Shown here: piece by piece, positions 9,056 to 17,468 of the stretch | Layout of the letters: each line of letters starts with the position of its first letter | Position numbering within the stretch: the stretch's first letter is position 1 | Assembly: GCA_050260515.1 (NCBI GenBank) | Contig: JBLNCI010000029.1 | Location: 23,517 to 87,516, forward strand | Length of the DNA stretch: 64,000 nt | Origin: DATJIG01 sp050260515 | Lineage (GTDB): Bacteria; Pseudomonadota; Alphaproteobacteria; SMXQ01 | Direction: 5' to 3' | The notes under the pieces: generated by a model | Told to the model about the DNA's origin: nothing | Databases searched by the model: none | Seen by the model: only the letters and a program-made list of their open reading frames with translations | Position numbers and translations under genes: made by a program

Positions 9056-9177
9056 CAAACCGCCGCGAGACGGCTGGCCGGCAATCCGACATCAGAAGCA
9101 ACCCGCGCACGAAAGTGAAGACGGGGCCACGACAGGGTAGCGCGCCGGCGTCGCCGGCCGAACTGAGGGAGACAGAC

Positions 9178-10200
9178 ATGCGGACATTCAGCTTCGATCG
9201 TCGGCGGCTCGTGCGCGCGGCTTTCGCCGCCGTCATGGCGATCGCCTTCGCCGCGCCGGCGCTCGCGCAGCAGGAAGTGAAGATCGGCATCGGGTTCGGC
9301 ATCGGCTTCCTGCCGACGTTCATTCTCGACGACATGAAGCTCGTCGAGAAGCACGCCAAGGCCGAAGGGCTCGACCTCAAGGCGAGCTATCCCCGCTTCT
9401 CGGGATCCGCCGCGATGCAGGACGCGGTGCTGTCGGGCTCGGTCGACGTCGGCGTCTACGGCGTCCAGGCGATGCTGATCGCCTGGGAGAAGGCCAAGGG
9501 CACGCCGCAGCAGATCGAGGGCATCGCCGGCGTAACGACGCTGCCGCTGGTGCTCGTGACCAATCAGGCGAGCGTGAAGACGCTCAAGGATTTCAAGCCG
9601 AGCGATCGCATCGCGATGCCGGCGCTGGTCTCGCCGCAGATGTACGCTCTCCAGATGGCGGCGCAGAAGGAGTTCGGCGCCGACCAGTACGACAAGCTGA
9701 AGCCGCTGGTCGTGGCGCTGCCGCATCCCGAGGCGCTGAACCAGCTCCTGTCGGGCGCGACCGAGGTCACCGCCTACTTCTCGTCGGCGCCGTTCACGCA
9801 GATCGCGCTCAAGGACTCGCGCGTGCACACGGTGCTGACCTCGACCGATGCGTTCGGCGGCAAGGCGTCGTTCCTCGTCGCCGGCGCGACGAAGAAGGTC
9901 CTCGACGCGAACCCGAAGCTCGCGACGGTGGTGACCAAGGCGCTGGCCGAGGCGCACGACGTGATCAGGAACGATCCCAGGAAGGCCGCCGAGATCTACC
10001 TCAAGGTGGAACCGTCCAAGACACTCGACAATGCCGCCGTCGAGGCGATCCTGCGGGAGCTCAAGGACGACTTCGACGTCTCCGTGCACGGCGTCGGCGC
10101 GAGCGCCAAGTTCATGGCGCAGATCGGCCAGCTCAAGACGCCGCCGGCGAGCTGGAAGGATGCCTTCGTTCCGTCGCTCCACAATACCCAGAGCGACTAG
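9178..10200 (+). CDS. ABC importer substrate-binding protein (TauA/SsuA/NMT1-like)
   Basis: This is a periplasmic binding protein of the taurine/sulfonate/nitrate (NMT1/THI5-like) group, 340 residues. A signal peptide with twin Arg-Arg ends near APALAQQ. The mature protein begins EVKIGIGFGIGFLPTFILDD, the normal first lobe of the family. ATG 9178 is chosen because AGGGAGA stands just upstream; an in-frame ATG at 9115 gives an unlikely N-terminal extension. The ATPase and permease genes follow on the same strand, after a terminator-like hairpin at 10211-10240 that could raise binding-protein output over the membrane parts. Substrate unknown; the neighbours suggest the compound processed by the DddP-like/E1-E2 unit. 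Confidence 0.85.
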   Translation: MRTFSFDRRRLVRAAFAAVMAIAFAAPALAQQEVKIGIGFGIGFLPTFILDDMKLVEKHAKAEGLDLKASYPRFSGSAAMQDAVLSGSVDVGVYGVQAMLIAWEKAKGTPQQIEGIAGVTTLPLVLVTNQASVKTLKDFKPSDRIAMPALVSPQMYALQMAAQKEFGADQYDKLKPLVVALPHPEALNQLLSGATEVTAYFSSAPFTQIALKDSRVHTVLTSTDAFGGKASFLVAGATKKVLDANPKLATVVTKALAEAHDVIRNDPRKAAEIYLKVEPSKTLDNAAVEAILRELKDDFDVSVHGVGASAKFMAQIGQLKTPPASWKDAFVPSLHNTQSD

Positions 10201-10210
10201 CGACCGGCGG

Positions 10211-10249
10211 GGCGCCGTCTTCCGTCATGAAGGCGGCGCCTTTGTTTTT
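10211..10249 (+). terminator. Intra-operon terminator-like hairpin
   Basis: GGCGCCGTCTTC and GAAGGCGGCGCC form a 12-bp stem with one G-T style mismatch around a short loop, followed by TTTGTTTTT at 10241-10249. It sits between the binding-protein stop (10200) and the ATPase start (10265). In importer operons such a hairpin usually attenuates rather than ends transcription. Confidence 0.75.
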
Positions 10250-10264
10250 CGAAATCGTGTTTCG

Positions 10265-11083
10265 ATGACCCAGCTCGACAATCGCTTCGACCGCCCGGCC
10301 GCCGCCGCCACTTCCGCGACGCCGCTGCTCAAGGTCGAGAACGTCACGCTTCAGTACAAGACGCCGTCGCGGCTCGTGACGGCGACGTACCGCGTGTCGT
10401 TCGACATCTACCCCGGCGAGCGGTTCGTGCTGCTGGGCCCTTCGGGCTGCGGGAAGTCGACGATCCTCAAGTCGATCGCCGGGTTCATCAAGCCGGTCGA
10501 GGGCCGCATCCTGCTGGGCGGCGCGCCGGTCGACGGCCCCGGCCCCGATCGCATGATGGTGTTCCAGGAGTTCGACCAGCTTCTGCCGTGGAAGACGGTC
10601 CGCGACAACGTGCTGTTCCCGCTGCGCCAGAACGGCGTCGCGAAGGCCGAAGCCGCGTCGCGCGCCGACGACGCCATTGCCAAGGTCAATCTGTCGGACT
10701 TCGCCCACGCCTACCCGCACACGTTGTCCGGCGGCATGAAGCAGCGCTGTGCCATCGCGCGCGCGATGGCGATGAAGCCCGCGGTGCTGCTGATGGACGA
10801 GCCCTATGCGGCGCTCGACGCGCTCACCCGCCGCAAGATGCAGGACGAGCTGCTGCAGCTCTGGGACGACTGCCGCTTCACGCTGGTGTTCGTCACGCAC
10901 TCGATCGAGGAGGCGGCGATCGTCGGGTCCCGCATCCTCGTGCTATCGCCCCACCCCGGCCAGGTGCGCGCCGAGCTCAACAGCCCGGGTTTCGCCCACG
11001 ACGCACGCACCGGCGCCGCCTTCCAGGCGCTGGTGCAACGCATCGATCACATGCTGTTCGGCGACGAAAGCCGCACCCACTGA
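10265..11083 (+). CDS. ABC importer ATPase (TauB/SsuB-like)
   Basis: This is the cytoplasmic ATPase of the importer, 272 residues. Walker A is GPSGCGKST, the Q-loop lies in MVFQEFDQLLPWKTV, the ABC signature is LSGGMKQR, Walker B is VLLMDEPYAALDA, and the switch His is in FVTHSIEEA. The EFDQLLPWKTV segment is typical of the nitrate/sulfonate/taurine group. The ATG at 10265 follows a terminator-like hairpin; the permease gene starts 26 bases after the stop. It energises uptake with the permease at 11110 and one or both binding proteins (9178 and 14094). Confidence 0.92.
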   Translation: MTQLDNRFDRPAAAATSATPLLKVENVTLQYKTPSRLVTATYRVSFDIYPGERFVLLGPSGCGKSTILKSIAGFIKPVEGRILLGGAPVDGPGPDRMMVFQEFDQLLPWKTVRDNVLFPLRQNGVAKAEAASRADDAIAKVNLSDFAHAYPHTLSGGMKQRCAIARAMAMKPAVLLMDEPYAALDALTRRKMQDELLQLWDDCRFTLVFVTHSIEEAAIVGSRILVLSPHPGQVRAELNSPGFAHDARTGAAFQALVQRIDHMLFGDESRTH

Positions 11084-11109
11084 CCGGGACGCACCGGGAG
11101 AAGCGAGCG

Positions 11110-11994
11110 ATGACCGACGCCACCTTGCACCATCCGCCGATGCGCCCGGAATACGAGCGCTCGGTCTCCGTCCCCGCTTCGATCGGCAGCGTCGAACGGC
11201 CGCTCGGGTTCGCCGAGCGGGCGTGGAACGTGCCTCTGGTGCGCAAGATCGTCATTCTCGCCGTGCTCGCCGCGATCTGGGAAGCCTACGCCCGCACCCT
11301 CGCCTCGCCGATGCTGTTCCCGACCTTCAGCAGCACCATGACCGCGTGGTGGGAGGGCGTCGTGTCCGGGGTCATCCCGCAGCGCCTGAGCGTGACGCTG
11401 CAGATCCTGATCGTCGGCTACGGACTCGGGCTCGCGCTCGCCGCGCTGTTCGTGTCGATCGCCATCTCGTCACGGATCGGCACCGATCTCCTGTCGTCGC
11501 TGACAGCGATGTTCAACCCGCTGCCGGCGATCGCCATGCTCCCCCTGGCGCTGCTGTGGTTCGGCCTCGGCGCGCCCGCCATCGTTTTCGTCATCCTCAA
11601 CTCGGTGCTGTGGGCCGTCGCCCTCAACACCCACGCGGGCTGCCTCGCGGTGTCCGAGACGTTGCGCATGGCGGGCCAGACCTTCGGCCTCAAGGGCTTC
11701 CGCTACGTCACGCGCATCCTGATGCCGGCCGCATTCCCGGCGATCCTCGCCGGCCTCAAGATCGGCTGGGCCTTCGCATGGCGGACCCTGATTGCCGCCG
11801 AGCTGGTGTTCGGGGTCTCGTCGGGGCGCGGCGGACTCGGCTGGTACATCTTCGAGAACCGCAACCTGCTCAACACGTCGAGCGTCTTCGCCGGCCTGCT
11901 GACGGTGATGGCGGTCGGGCTCATCGTCGAAGGGGTCGTGTTCCGCGCCATCGAGAATCGCACGGTGCGGCGCTGGGGCATGACCCAGTCGTGA
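11110..11994 (+). CDS. ABC importer permease (TauC/SsuC-like)
   Basis: This is the inner-membrane permease, 294 residues, with about six hydrophobic segments. The cytoplasmic coupling loop appears as ETLRMAGQTFGLKGFRYVTR followed by ILMPAAFPAILAGLKIGW, the EAA-type motif of the family. The N-terminal 60 residues are hydrophilic before the first helix, a common feature in this group. The start ATG 11110 follows an AAGCGAG stretch. It pairs with the ATPase just upstream. Confidence 0.9.
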   Translation: MTDATLHHPPMRPEYERSVSVPASIGSVERPLGFAERAWNVPLVRKIVILAVLAAIWEAYARTLASPMLFPTFSSTMTAWWEGVVSGVIPQRLSVTLQILIVGYGLGLALAALFVSIAISSRIGTDLLSSLTAMFNPLPAIAMLPLALLWFGLGAPAIVFVILNSVLWAVALNTHAGCLAVSETLRMAGQTFGLKGFRYVTRILMPAAFPAILAGLKIGWAFAWRTLIAAELVFGVSSGRGGLGWYIFENRNLLNTSSVFAGLLTVMAVGLIVEGVVFRAIENRTVRRWGMTQS

Positions 11995-12047
11995 CCGGCG
12001 CCGAACACGCAATCGCCGAAAAAATCCGTCAGGGAGAGGATCGCGTT

Positions 12048-12995
12048 ATGAACATTGGTTGGATCGGCATCGGCCGCATGGGGTACCCGATGGCCGAGCG
12101 ACTGCTCAAGGCCGGCCACCCGGTGCGGGTCTGGAACCGCACCCGTGCCAAGGCCGAGCCGCTGGCGAAGCTCGGGGCGACAGTGGTCGACCAGGCGACC
12201 GAGCTGCGCGGTGTCGACGTGCTGTTCACGATGGTCTCCACCGGCAAGGACCTCCGCGACGTCTGCTTCGGCGCGAACGGGGTCGTCGGCGACGCCCGCT
12301 CGAACGTGCCGTCGATCCTGGTCGATTGCTCGTCCATTGGCGTCGAGGAATCGAAGGCGCTGCGCGCGGACCTCGAGGCGCGCGGCGTCACGTTTCTTGC
12401 CGCTCCGGTCAGCGGCAACGGCAAGTGCGTGAAGGTCGGAAAGCTGTCGCAGGTCGTATCGGGGCCGCGCGCAGCCTTCGATCGGGTGAAGCCGCTGCTC
12501 GATGCGCTGTCGCCGCGCGGCGTCTCCTACGTCGGCGACGGCGAGCTCGCGCGCATCTGCAAGATCGCCCACAACGTGATGCTCGGCGTCGTGATCAACA
12601 ACCTGATCGAGATCACGCTGCTCGCGCAGAAGGCGGGCGTGCCGCGCCACGCCTTCCTCGACTTCATGAACAATAGCGTGATGGGATCGGTGTTCACCCG
12701 CTACAAGTCCCCGGCGCTCGTGAACTGCGACTGGACGACCACCTTCACCCCGGCCCTGCTCAAGAAGGATCTCGACCTTGGACTCGACGCGGCGCACAGG
12801 CTCGGCGTGCCGGTGCCGGTGACGGCGGCGGCCCGCGAGGTGCTGCAGGCGCACATCGGCGCGGCGCAACTCAAGCCCGATCCCGACGCCTACCTCGCGC
12901 TCGATTTCGCGGCGCTGATGGAGACCGTGGCACTCGCGTCCGGCATGAAGGTCGAGAGCGAGAACGTGCCGGTCGCCAGCGGCCTCGAGGGATGA
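12048..12995 (+). CDS. NAD(P)-dependent beta-hydroxyacid dehydrogenase
   Basis: This 315-residue protein belongs to the 3-hydroxyisobutyrate/beta-hydroxyacid dehydrogenase family. The Rossmann motif is near the N-terminus (GWIGIGRMGYPMAERLLKAG). The substrate-binding signature is FLAAPVSGNGKCVKVGKL, and the catalytic Lys lies in ARICKIAHNVMLG. A strong GGAGAGG ribosome site precedes ATG 12048. Its stop overlaps the LacI gene start by four bases (ATGA), so both are co-translated. In this cluster it probably oxidises a hydroxy-acid or reduces a semialdehyde formed from the imported compound (inference). Substrates such as 3-hydroxypropionate, 3-hydroxyisobutyrate or tartronate semialdehyde are all possible. 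Confidence 0.85.
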   Translation: MNIGWIGIGRMGYPMAERLLKAGHPVRVWNRTRAKAEPLAKLGATVVDQATELRGVDVLFTMVSTGKDLRDVCFGANGVVGDARSNVPSILVDCSSIGVEESKALRADLEARGVTFLAAPVSGNGKCVKVGKLSQVVSGPRAAFDRVKPLLDALSPRGVSYVGDGELARICKIAHNVMLGVVINNLIEITLLAQKAGVPRHAFLDFMNNSVMGSVFTRYKSPALVNCDWTTTFTPALLKKDLDLGLDAAHRLGVPVPVTAAAREVLQAHIGAAQLKPDPDAYLALDFAALMETVALASGMKVESENVPVASGLEG

Positions 12996-14056
12996 CGACG
13001 ATGCCACGCGCTCCTCTTCGCGGCCCGCAGGCGGGCAAGACCGGAAAGCCTGTCACCCTCAAGGAGGTGGCCGCCGCGGCCGGCGTCCACGTCTCCACCG
13101 CCTCGCGCACGCTGAATCCGATGACGCGACATCTCGTCGCGGATTTGGTCGCCGCGCGCGTCGAGCAGGCGGCGCAGAAGCTCGACTACCGGCCCGACCT
13201 CGTCGCCGCCAGCCTGCGCACCGGGCGCTCGCGCCTGATCGGGGTGCTGGTGCCGGACATCGCCGACCCGGTGTTCTCGCCGATTCTCTCGGGCATCGCC
13301 GAGGTCCTGCTGGCCGACGGCTACTCGACCGTGATCGCCGACGTCGGCGGGGACCAGGAGCGCGAGATCGAGCTCGTCGACGGCCTCATGGCGCGGCGCG
13401 TCGACGGGCTGGTGCTCGCGACGGTGAGCCGCAGCGACCCCGTCGTCGACCACTGCATCGATCGCGAGCTGCCGGTCGTGCTGGTGAATCGCAACGAGGC
13501 GGAGCCCCGCCTTTCGGCCGTGATCTCGGACGACGGCGGCGGCATGAGGCTCGCCGTCGACCACCTCGTCGACCTCGGTCATCGCCGGATCGGGCACGTG
13601 GCCGGGCCGCAGCACGTCTCGACCGGCTATCTGCGACGGCTCGGCTTCGAGGGCGCGGCGCGTGCGCGCGGCCTCGCGCCCGAGGACACCGCCGTCGAGG
13701 TCGCCAATGCCTACTCGCGCGCGGAAGGCGCGCGTATCGGCGGGCTGCTGCTCGATTCCCGTCGCGATCTCACCGCGATCGTCGCCGCCAACGACCTCCT
13801 CGCGCTGGGGGTCTACGACGCGCTCCGCGAGCGCAACCTGAGCTGCCCCGACGACATCTCCGTGGTCGGCCACAATGACATGCCGCTGGTCGACATGGTC
13901 TCGCCGCCGCTCACCACGGTGCGCATCGGCCACCGCGAGATGGGCGAGCAGGCCGCCCGCATGCTGCTCGACGAGATCTCCGGCGGCCACGCGCCCCACC
14001 GGACGGTGACCATCGCGCCGCAACTGGTACAGCGTGCGTCGACGCGCCGGATATGA
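12992..14056 (+). CDS. LacI-family transcriptional regulator
   Basis: This is a 354-residue LacI/GalR-type repressor. The helix-turn-helix and hinge are at about 21-75 (VTLKEVAAAAGVHVSTASRT), and the periplasmic-binding-protein-like sensor domain is at about 80-345 (LIGVLVPDIADPVFSPILSG). It has a 20-residue basic N-terminal extension. ATG 12992 overlaps the dehydrogenase stop. It is the only regulator in the cluster, and LacI-like palindromes stand before both cluster units (4347 and 9042). The most likely role is repression of the whole cluster until its ligand arrives. The ligand is unknown. Confidence 0.92.
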   Translation: MTTMPRAPLRGPQAGKTGKPVTLKEVAAAAGVHVSTASRTLNPMTRHLVADLVAARVEQAAQKLDYRPDLVAASLRTGRSRLIGVLVPDIADPVFSPILSGIAEVLLADGYSTVIADVGGDQEREIELVDGLMARRVDGLVLATVSRSDPVVDHCIDRELPVVLVNRNEAEPRLSAVISDDGGGMRLAVDHLVDLGHRRIGHVAGPQHVSTGYLRRLGFEGAARARGLAPEDTAVEVANAYSRAEGARIGGLLLDSRRDLTAIVAANDLLALGVYDALRERNLSCPDDISVVGHNDMPLVDMVSPPLTTVRIGHREMGEQAARMLLDEISGGHAPHRTVTIAPQLVQRASTRRI

Positions 14057-14093
14057 GGGAATCGCAAAACAATAACCTGCACAGGAGAGGCAC

Positions 14094-15122
14094 ATGACAC
14101 GGTCCGCAGGACAGTCCGCAGGAAGGTTCGTACGCACCGCGTTCGTCGCACTCGTCGCCGCCGTCGCGTGGTCGGCCGGCGAGGCCCGCGCCCAGTCGAA
14201 GCCGCTCGAGGTGATCGCATTCGGCGGCGCGCCGAACTGGCCGCTCTGGATCGCCGAGGAGCAGGGATTCTTCGCCAAGAACAACATCGCCATCCACTTC
14301 ACCCAGGCGACGGGGTCCGTCCCGCTGTTCCAGGGTCTCGTTACCGGCAAGTACGACATCGCCATCACCGCCATCGACAATTCGATCGCCTACATGGAGG
14401 GACAGGGGGAAGTCGAGTTGCCGGCGAAGCCCGACCTCATCGCGGTGATGGGCGGCATGGCCGGCGCGCTCCAGGTCTTCGCGTTACCGGAGATCAAGGC
14501 CTACGCCGATCTCAAGGGTAAGCCCGTCGGCGTCGACGCGAAGACGACCGGGTTCGCATTCGTGACGATGAAGATGATCGAGGTCGGCGGCGTGAAGCCC
14601 GCCGACTACACGCTGGAGTCGGTGGGTGGAACACCGTTCCGCGCCAAGGCGCTCGACGAGAAGAAGATCGCGGCGACGCTGCTCTATTCACCGTTCGATC
14701 TTCCGCTCCGGGCCAAGGGCTTCACGTACCTCGGCAGCGTGAGCGCGATCGGCAACTATCAGGCGTTCGTGGGCACCGTGCAGAAGCAGTGGGCGAAGGA
14801 CAATTCCGATCGCCTTGTCGGCTTCATCCGAAGCTGGGTGCAAGCGGTCGACTTCCTCTACGACCCCAAGAACAAGGAAGCGGCGCTGTCGAACGCCATG
14901 AAGAACGCCAAGGTCGACCGCGCGGGCGCCGAGAACGTCTACCAGACCCTGCTCGGCGAGAAAGAAGGCCTGCAGCGGAAGGGCAAGATCGACCTCAACG
15001 GCATCCGCACGGTGCTGAAGCTCCGGAGCGAGTACGGCACGCCGAAGAAGGATCTCAGCAACGTCGATCCCGCCAAATACGTGGACGAGACCTGGTACAA
15101 GCAGGCGATCGCGGCCAAGTAA
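14094..15122 (+). CDS. Second ABC substrate-binding protein (NMT1-like)
   Basis: This is a second periplasmic binding protein of the NMT1/TauA type, 342 residues. A signal peptide ends near GEARAQS, followed by KPLEVIAFGGAPNWPLWIAE. VTGKYDIAITAIDNSIAYME is the usual second half of lobe one. It starts 37 bases after the LacI stop with an AGGAGAGG site, so it is probably part of the same transcript. No membrane subunits of its own are nearby; it may share the ATPase and permease at 10265-11994. A strong terminator follows. Confidence 0.85.
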   Translation: MTRSAGQSAGRFVRTAFVALVAAVAWSAGEARAQSKPLEVIAFGGAPNWPLWIAEEQGFFAKNNIAIHFTQATGSVPLFQGLVTGKYDIAITAIDNSIAYMEGQGEVELPAKPDLIAVMGGMAGALQVFALPEIKAYADLKGKPVGVDAKTTGFAFVTMKMIEVGGVKPADYTLESVGGTPFRAKALDEKKIAATLLYSPFDLPLRAKGFTYLGSVSAIGNYQAFVGTVQKQWAKDNSDRLVGFIRSWVQAVDFLYDPKNKEAALSNAMKNAKVDRAGAENVYQTLLGEKEGLQRKGKIDLNGIRTVLKLRSEYGTPKKDLSNVDPAKYVDETWYKQAIAAK

Positions 15123-15150
15123 CCGCGCGTTTCCGCCGTTTCCGGCAACA

Positions 15151-15179
15151 AAGGCCCGCGGAACCCGCGGGCCTTTTTT
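15151..15179 (+). terminator. Rho-independent terminator of the LacI cluster
   Basis: AAGGCCCGCGG, loop AAC, CCGCGGGCCTT, then a run of T to 15179: a perfect GC-rich hairpin directly after the second binding-protein gene. It ends the catabolic cluster. Confidence 0.9.
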
Positions 15180-15250
15180 CTTGCCTTGCACCCTATATCC
15201 ACGTCCGGCGGGGAGTGGTTTAATCGGCGCGCCTGAACAGGAGCTGCGGA

Positions 15251-16369
15251 CTGCGCCGCATCCTTCCATTTCTCCTTGTCCTCATCCTGACGAACCATGT
15301 CGCGGTCGCTCAGACCGCTCAGTCGCGTCAGCGGTGCTTCGACAACGACCCGGACATCGCCGTGGCCGCGTGCACCGCGATCATCGAATCGCGCGCGCCC
15401 GCGAACGAGCGCGCGGTCGGCTTCGGCGGCCGCGGCCGCGCGTACTTCCGGAGCGGCGATTACTCGCGAGCGCTCCTCAACCTCGACCAGGCCGTCCAGC
15501 TAAATCCCGGGTATGCCGACGGCTACAGCGATCGCGCCGCGGTATACCTCGCGGTGGGCAACTACGATCAGGCGATCGACGACGCGACGGAAGCGCTCAG
15601 CATCGATCCGCGCCACGCCGTCGCGCTTCAAAACCGTGGCGCGGCGTACCTGCAGAAGAACCTGCCGGCGGCCGCCATCACCGATCTCGACCAATCGATC
15701 GCGCTGGATCCGCGGTCGCCCGGCGCGTTCAGCAACCGCGGCGCCGCGTACTGGCGCCGCGGCGACTATCCGCGGGCGATGGCCGATCTCGGCGAAGCCT
15801 TGCGCCTTGCACCCGACTTCGTCGATGCGCTGCGCAACCGCGTCGTCGCCAACTTCTCCAGCGATCACCTCGACCTGGCGATGGCCGATCTCGACCACCT
15901 GATCCGGCTGCAGCCCGAAAGCGCCGGCTACTTCGCGGACCGCGGGCTCGGCTTCTTCCTCAAGGAGGAGCCGGAGCACGCAATCGTCGACTTCGACCGC
16001 TCGCTGGCGCTCGACGGCACCAACATGACCGCACTCGCGAACCGCTGCGTCGCCCGCATGGTCGTCGGCGACCTCGACGGTGCGCTTGCCGACTGCAACG
16101 CGACGCTCGCCGCCAAACCCAACGACAGAAACACGCTCGTCAATCGCGGCCTCACCTACCTGAAGCAAGGCGAGCCGGATCGCGCTCTCGCCGATTTCGG
16201 CGAGGTGCTGCGGGCAAGCCCGAACGACAGCGCCGCACTGTACGGGCGCGGCTTCGTGCGGCGGGCGCGTGGGGACGTCGCGGGCGGTAGCGCCGACATC
16301 GGCGCCGCGGTGGCGAACGATCCGACGATCGTCGGCATGTTCCGATTCTATCGCATTGAATCGCGCTGA
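15251..16369 (+). CDS. Secreted TPR-repeat protein, apparent CTG start
   Basis: This is a tetratricopeptide-repeat protein of 372 residues, predicted periplasmic. In-frame sequence upstream of the first GTG (15362) encodes a clean signal peptide, xRRILPFLLVLILTNHVAVA, then QTAQSRQRCFDNDPD. No ATG, GTG or TTG is available between the in-frame stop at 15221 and this signal. CTG 15251 stands 7 bases after AGGAG (15239-15243), so I use it as start. About nine TPR units follow, each with the W/G-A-Y-F pattern (for example NRGAAYLQKNLPAAAITDLD). The paralogue at 16483 has the same order of signal peptide, Cys-x6-8-Cys region and TPRs. A GTG 15362 start would remove the signal peptide. Function is probably scaffolding or protein-protein interaction. 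Confidence 0.75.
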   Translation: MRRILPFLLVLILTNHVAVAQTAQSRQRCFDNDPDIAVAACTAIIESRAPANERAVGFGGRGRAYFRSGDYSRALLNLDQAVQLNPGYADGYSDRAAVYLAVGNYDQAIDDATEALSIDPRHAVALQNRGAAYLQKNLPAAAITDLDQSIALDPRSPGAFSNRGAAYWRRGDYPRAMADLGEALRLAPDFVDALRNRVVANFSSDHLDLAMADLDHLIRLQPESAGYFADRGLGFFLKEEPEHAIVDFDRSLALDGTNMTALANRCVARMVVGDLDGALADCNATLAAKPNDRNTLVNRGLTYLKQGEPDRALADFGEVLRASPNDSAALYGRGFVRRARGDVAGGSADIGAAVANDPTIVGMFRFYRIESR

Positions 16370-16482
16370 CGGCGCGACCGCCACTCCTCCGCTCACGAAC
16401 TTCTGATCCCGCTCACGCGCTCGCGAGCGCGCGGCGGCCGGCCACCATGCTTAGATGGCCGGCGTCTGCCCGGAGGTCGTCC

Positions 16483-17403
16483 ATGCGCGCGCTCGTCGTC
16501 GGTATCATCTGGTCGCTTCTGTGGGCGGGAGGAGCGGCCGCGCAAAGCCTGAGCGAAGACCGGGAGCGCTGCGCCTCGACCGATCCGGACGCAAGCCTCG
16601 CCGGGTGCTCGGCGGTGCTCAGGTCCCCCGCGGCGACCCGTGGTCAGCGCATCGAGGCCTATCTCTCGGCCGGCGTCGCGTATCTCCGCAAGGGCGACTT
16701 CGACCGCGCGCTCATCGACCTCGACCAGGCGATCAGTCTCGAGCCGGGGCTCGCGCAGGCCTATTACGTGCGCGGCGCGGTCTACATCCTCCGTCACAGC
16801 TACGAACGCGCGATCGCCGACTTCGATCGGCTGATCGCGCTCAATTCCGCCGACGCGGTCGCCTACTACAACCGCGGCACAGCGTTGATCGGCGTCGGCG
16901 CCTACGATCGTGCCATTGCCGATTTCGACCGCGCGATCGAGATCAACCCTCGGGACGTCGAATCGCTCAGCAATCGCGGCGCGGCATACGCGCTGCAGGG
17001 CAACTACGAACGCGCGCTCGACAACTACGATCTCGTCCTGCAGTTGGACAAGACGAACGCGCCGACCCTCACCAACCGCTGCCTCGCGAGTGCCGTGCTC
17101 GGACGGCTCGACCAGGCGCTCTCGGATTGCAATGAAGCCCTTCGCCTCGCGCCCGAGGAAGTGTCGACGCTCACCAGCCGCGCGCTGACGTATCTCAAGC
17201 TGCGTCGGCCCGACGCCGCGGTTGCCGATTATGACGCGGCCCTGTCGCTCGCGCCGAAGCAGGCATCGGCGGTCTACGGTCGCGGCGTCGCGCGGCGGAT
17301 GAGCGGTGACCGCACCGGCGGCGATGCCGACATCCGCGCGGCCATGGCGATCGACCCGACGGTTGAGAAGCGCTTCGAGCACTACGGCGTGCGCCTCTTC
17401 TAG
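16483..17403 (+). CDS. Secreted TPR-repeat protein
   Basis: This is the second of two tandem TPR paralogues, 306 residues. The signal peptide is MRALVVGIIWSLLWAGGAAA. A short cysteine-containing segment (CASTDPDASLAGC) matches that of the upstream gene. About seven TPRs follow (FDRALIDLDQAISLEPG, YERAIADFDRLIALN, and so on). ATG 16483 has GGAGG at 16472-16476 with ideal spacing; the in-frame ATG at 16447 is too far upstream. No enzymatic domain is seen. The pair probably arose by duplication. Confidence 0.85.
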   Translation: MRALVVGIIWSLLWAGGAAAQSLSEDRERCASTDPDASLAGCSAVLRSPAATRGQRIEAYLSAGVAYLRKGDFDRALIDLDQAISLEPGLAQAYYVRGAVYILRHSYERAIADFDRLIALNSADAVAYYNRGTALIGVGAYDRAIADFDRAIEINPRDVESLSNRGAAYALQGNYERALDNYDLVLQLDKTNAPTLTNRCLASAVLGRLDQALSDCNEALRLAPEEVSTLTSRALTYLKLRRPDAAVADYDAALSLAPKQASAVYGRGVARRMSGDRTGGDADIRAAMAIDPTVEKRFEHYGVRLF

Positions 17404-17426
17404 AGGGCACGCCGCGTCGATAGCGC

Positions 17427-17454
17427 AACGCCCGGAGGCTGTGCTCCGGGCGTT
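17427..17454. terminator. Bidirectional terminator between TPR gene and rubredoxin
   Basis: AACGCCCGGAG and CTCCGGGCGTT form an 11-bp perfect stem with a 6-base loop. It lies between the converging TPR gene (stop 17403) and rubredoxin gene (stop 17469) and can serve both. Confidence 0.8.
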
Positions 17455-17468
17455 CTCGTTTCCGCCGA

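Noticed and set aside
15181..15250. Possible small gene or riboswitch between the terminator and the TPR gene
   Set aside because: The segment is too short and shows only the AGGAG site and a stop in frame; no conserved structure seen.
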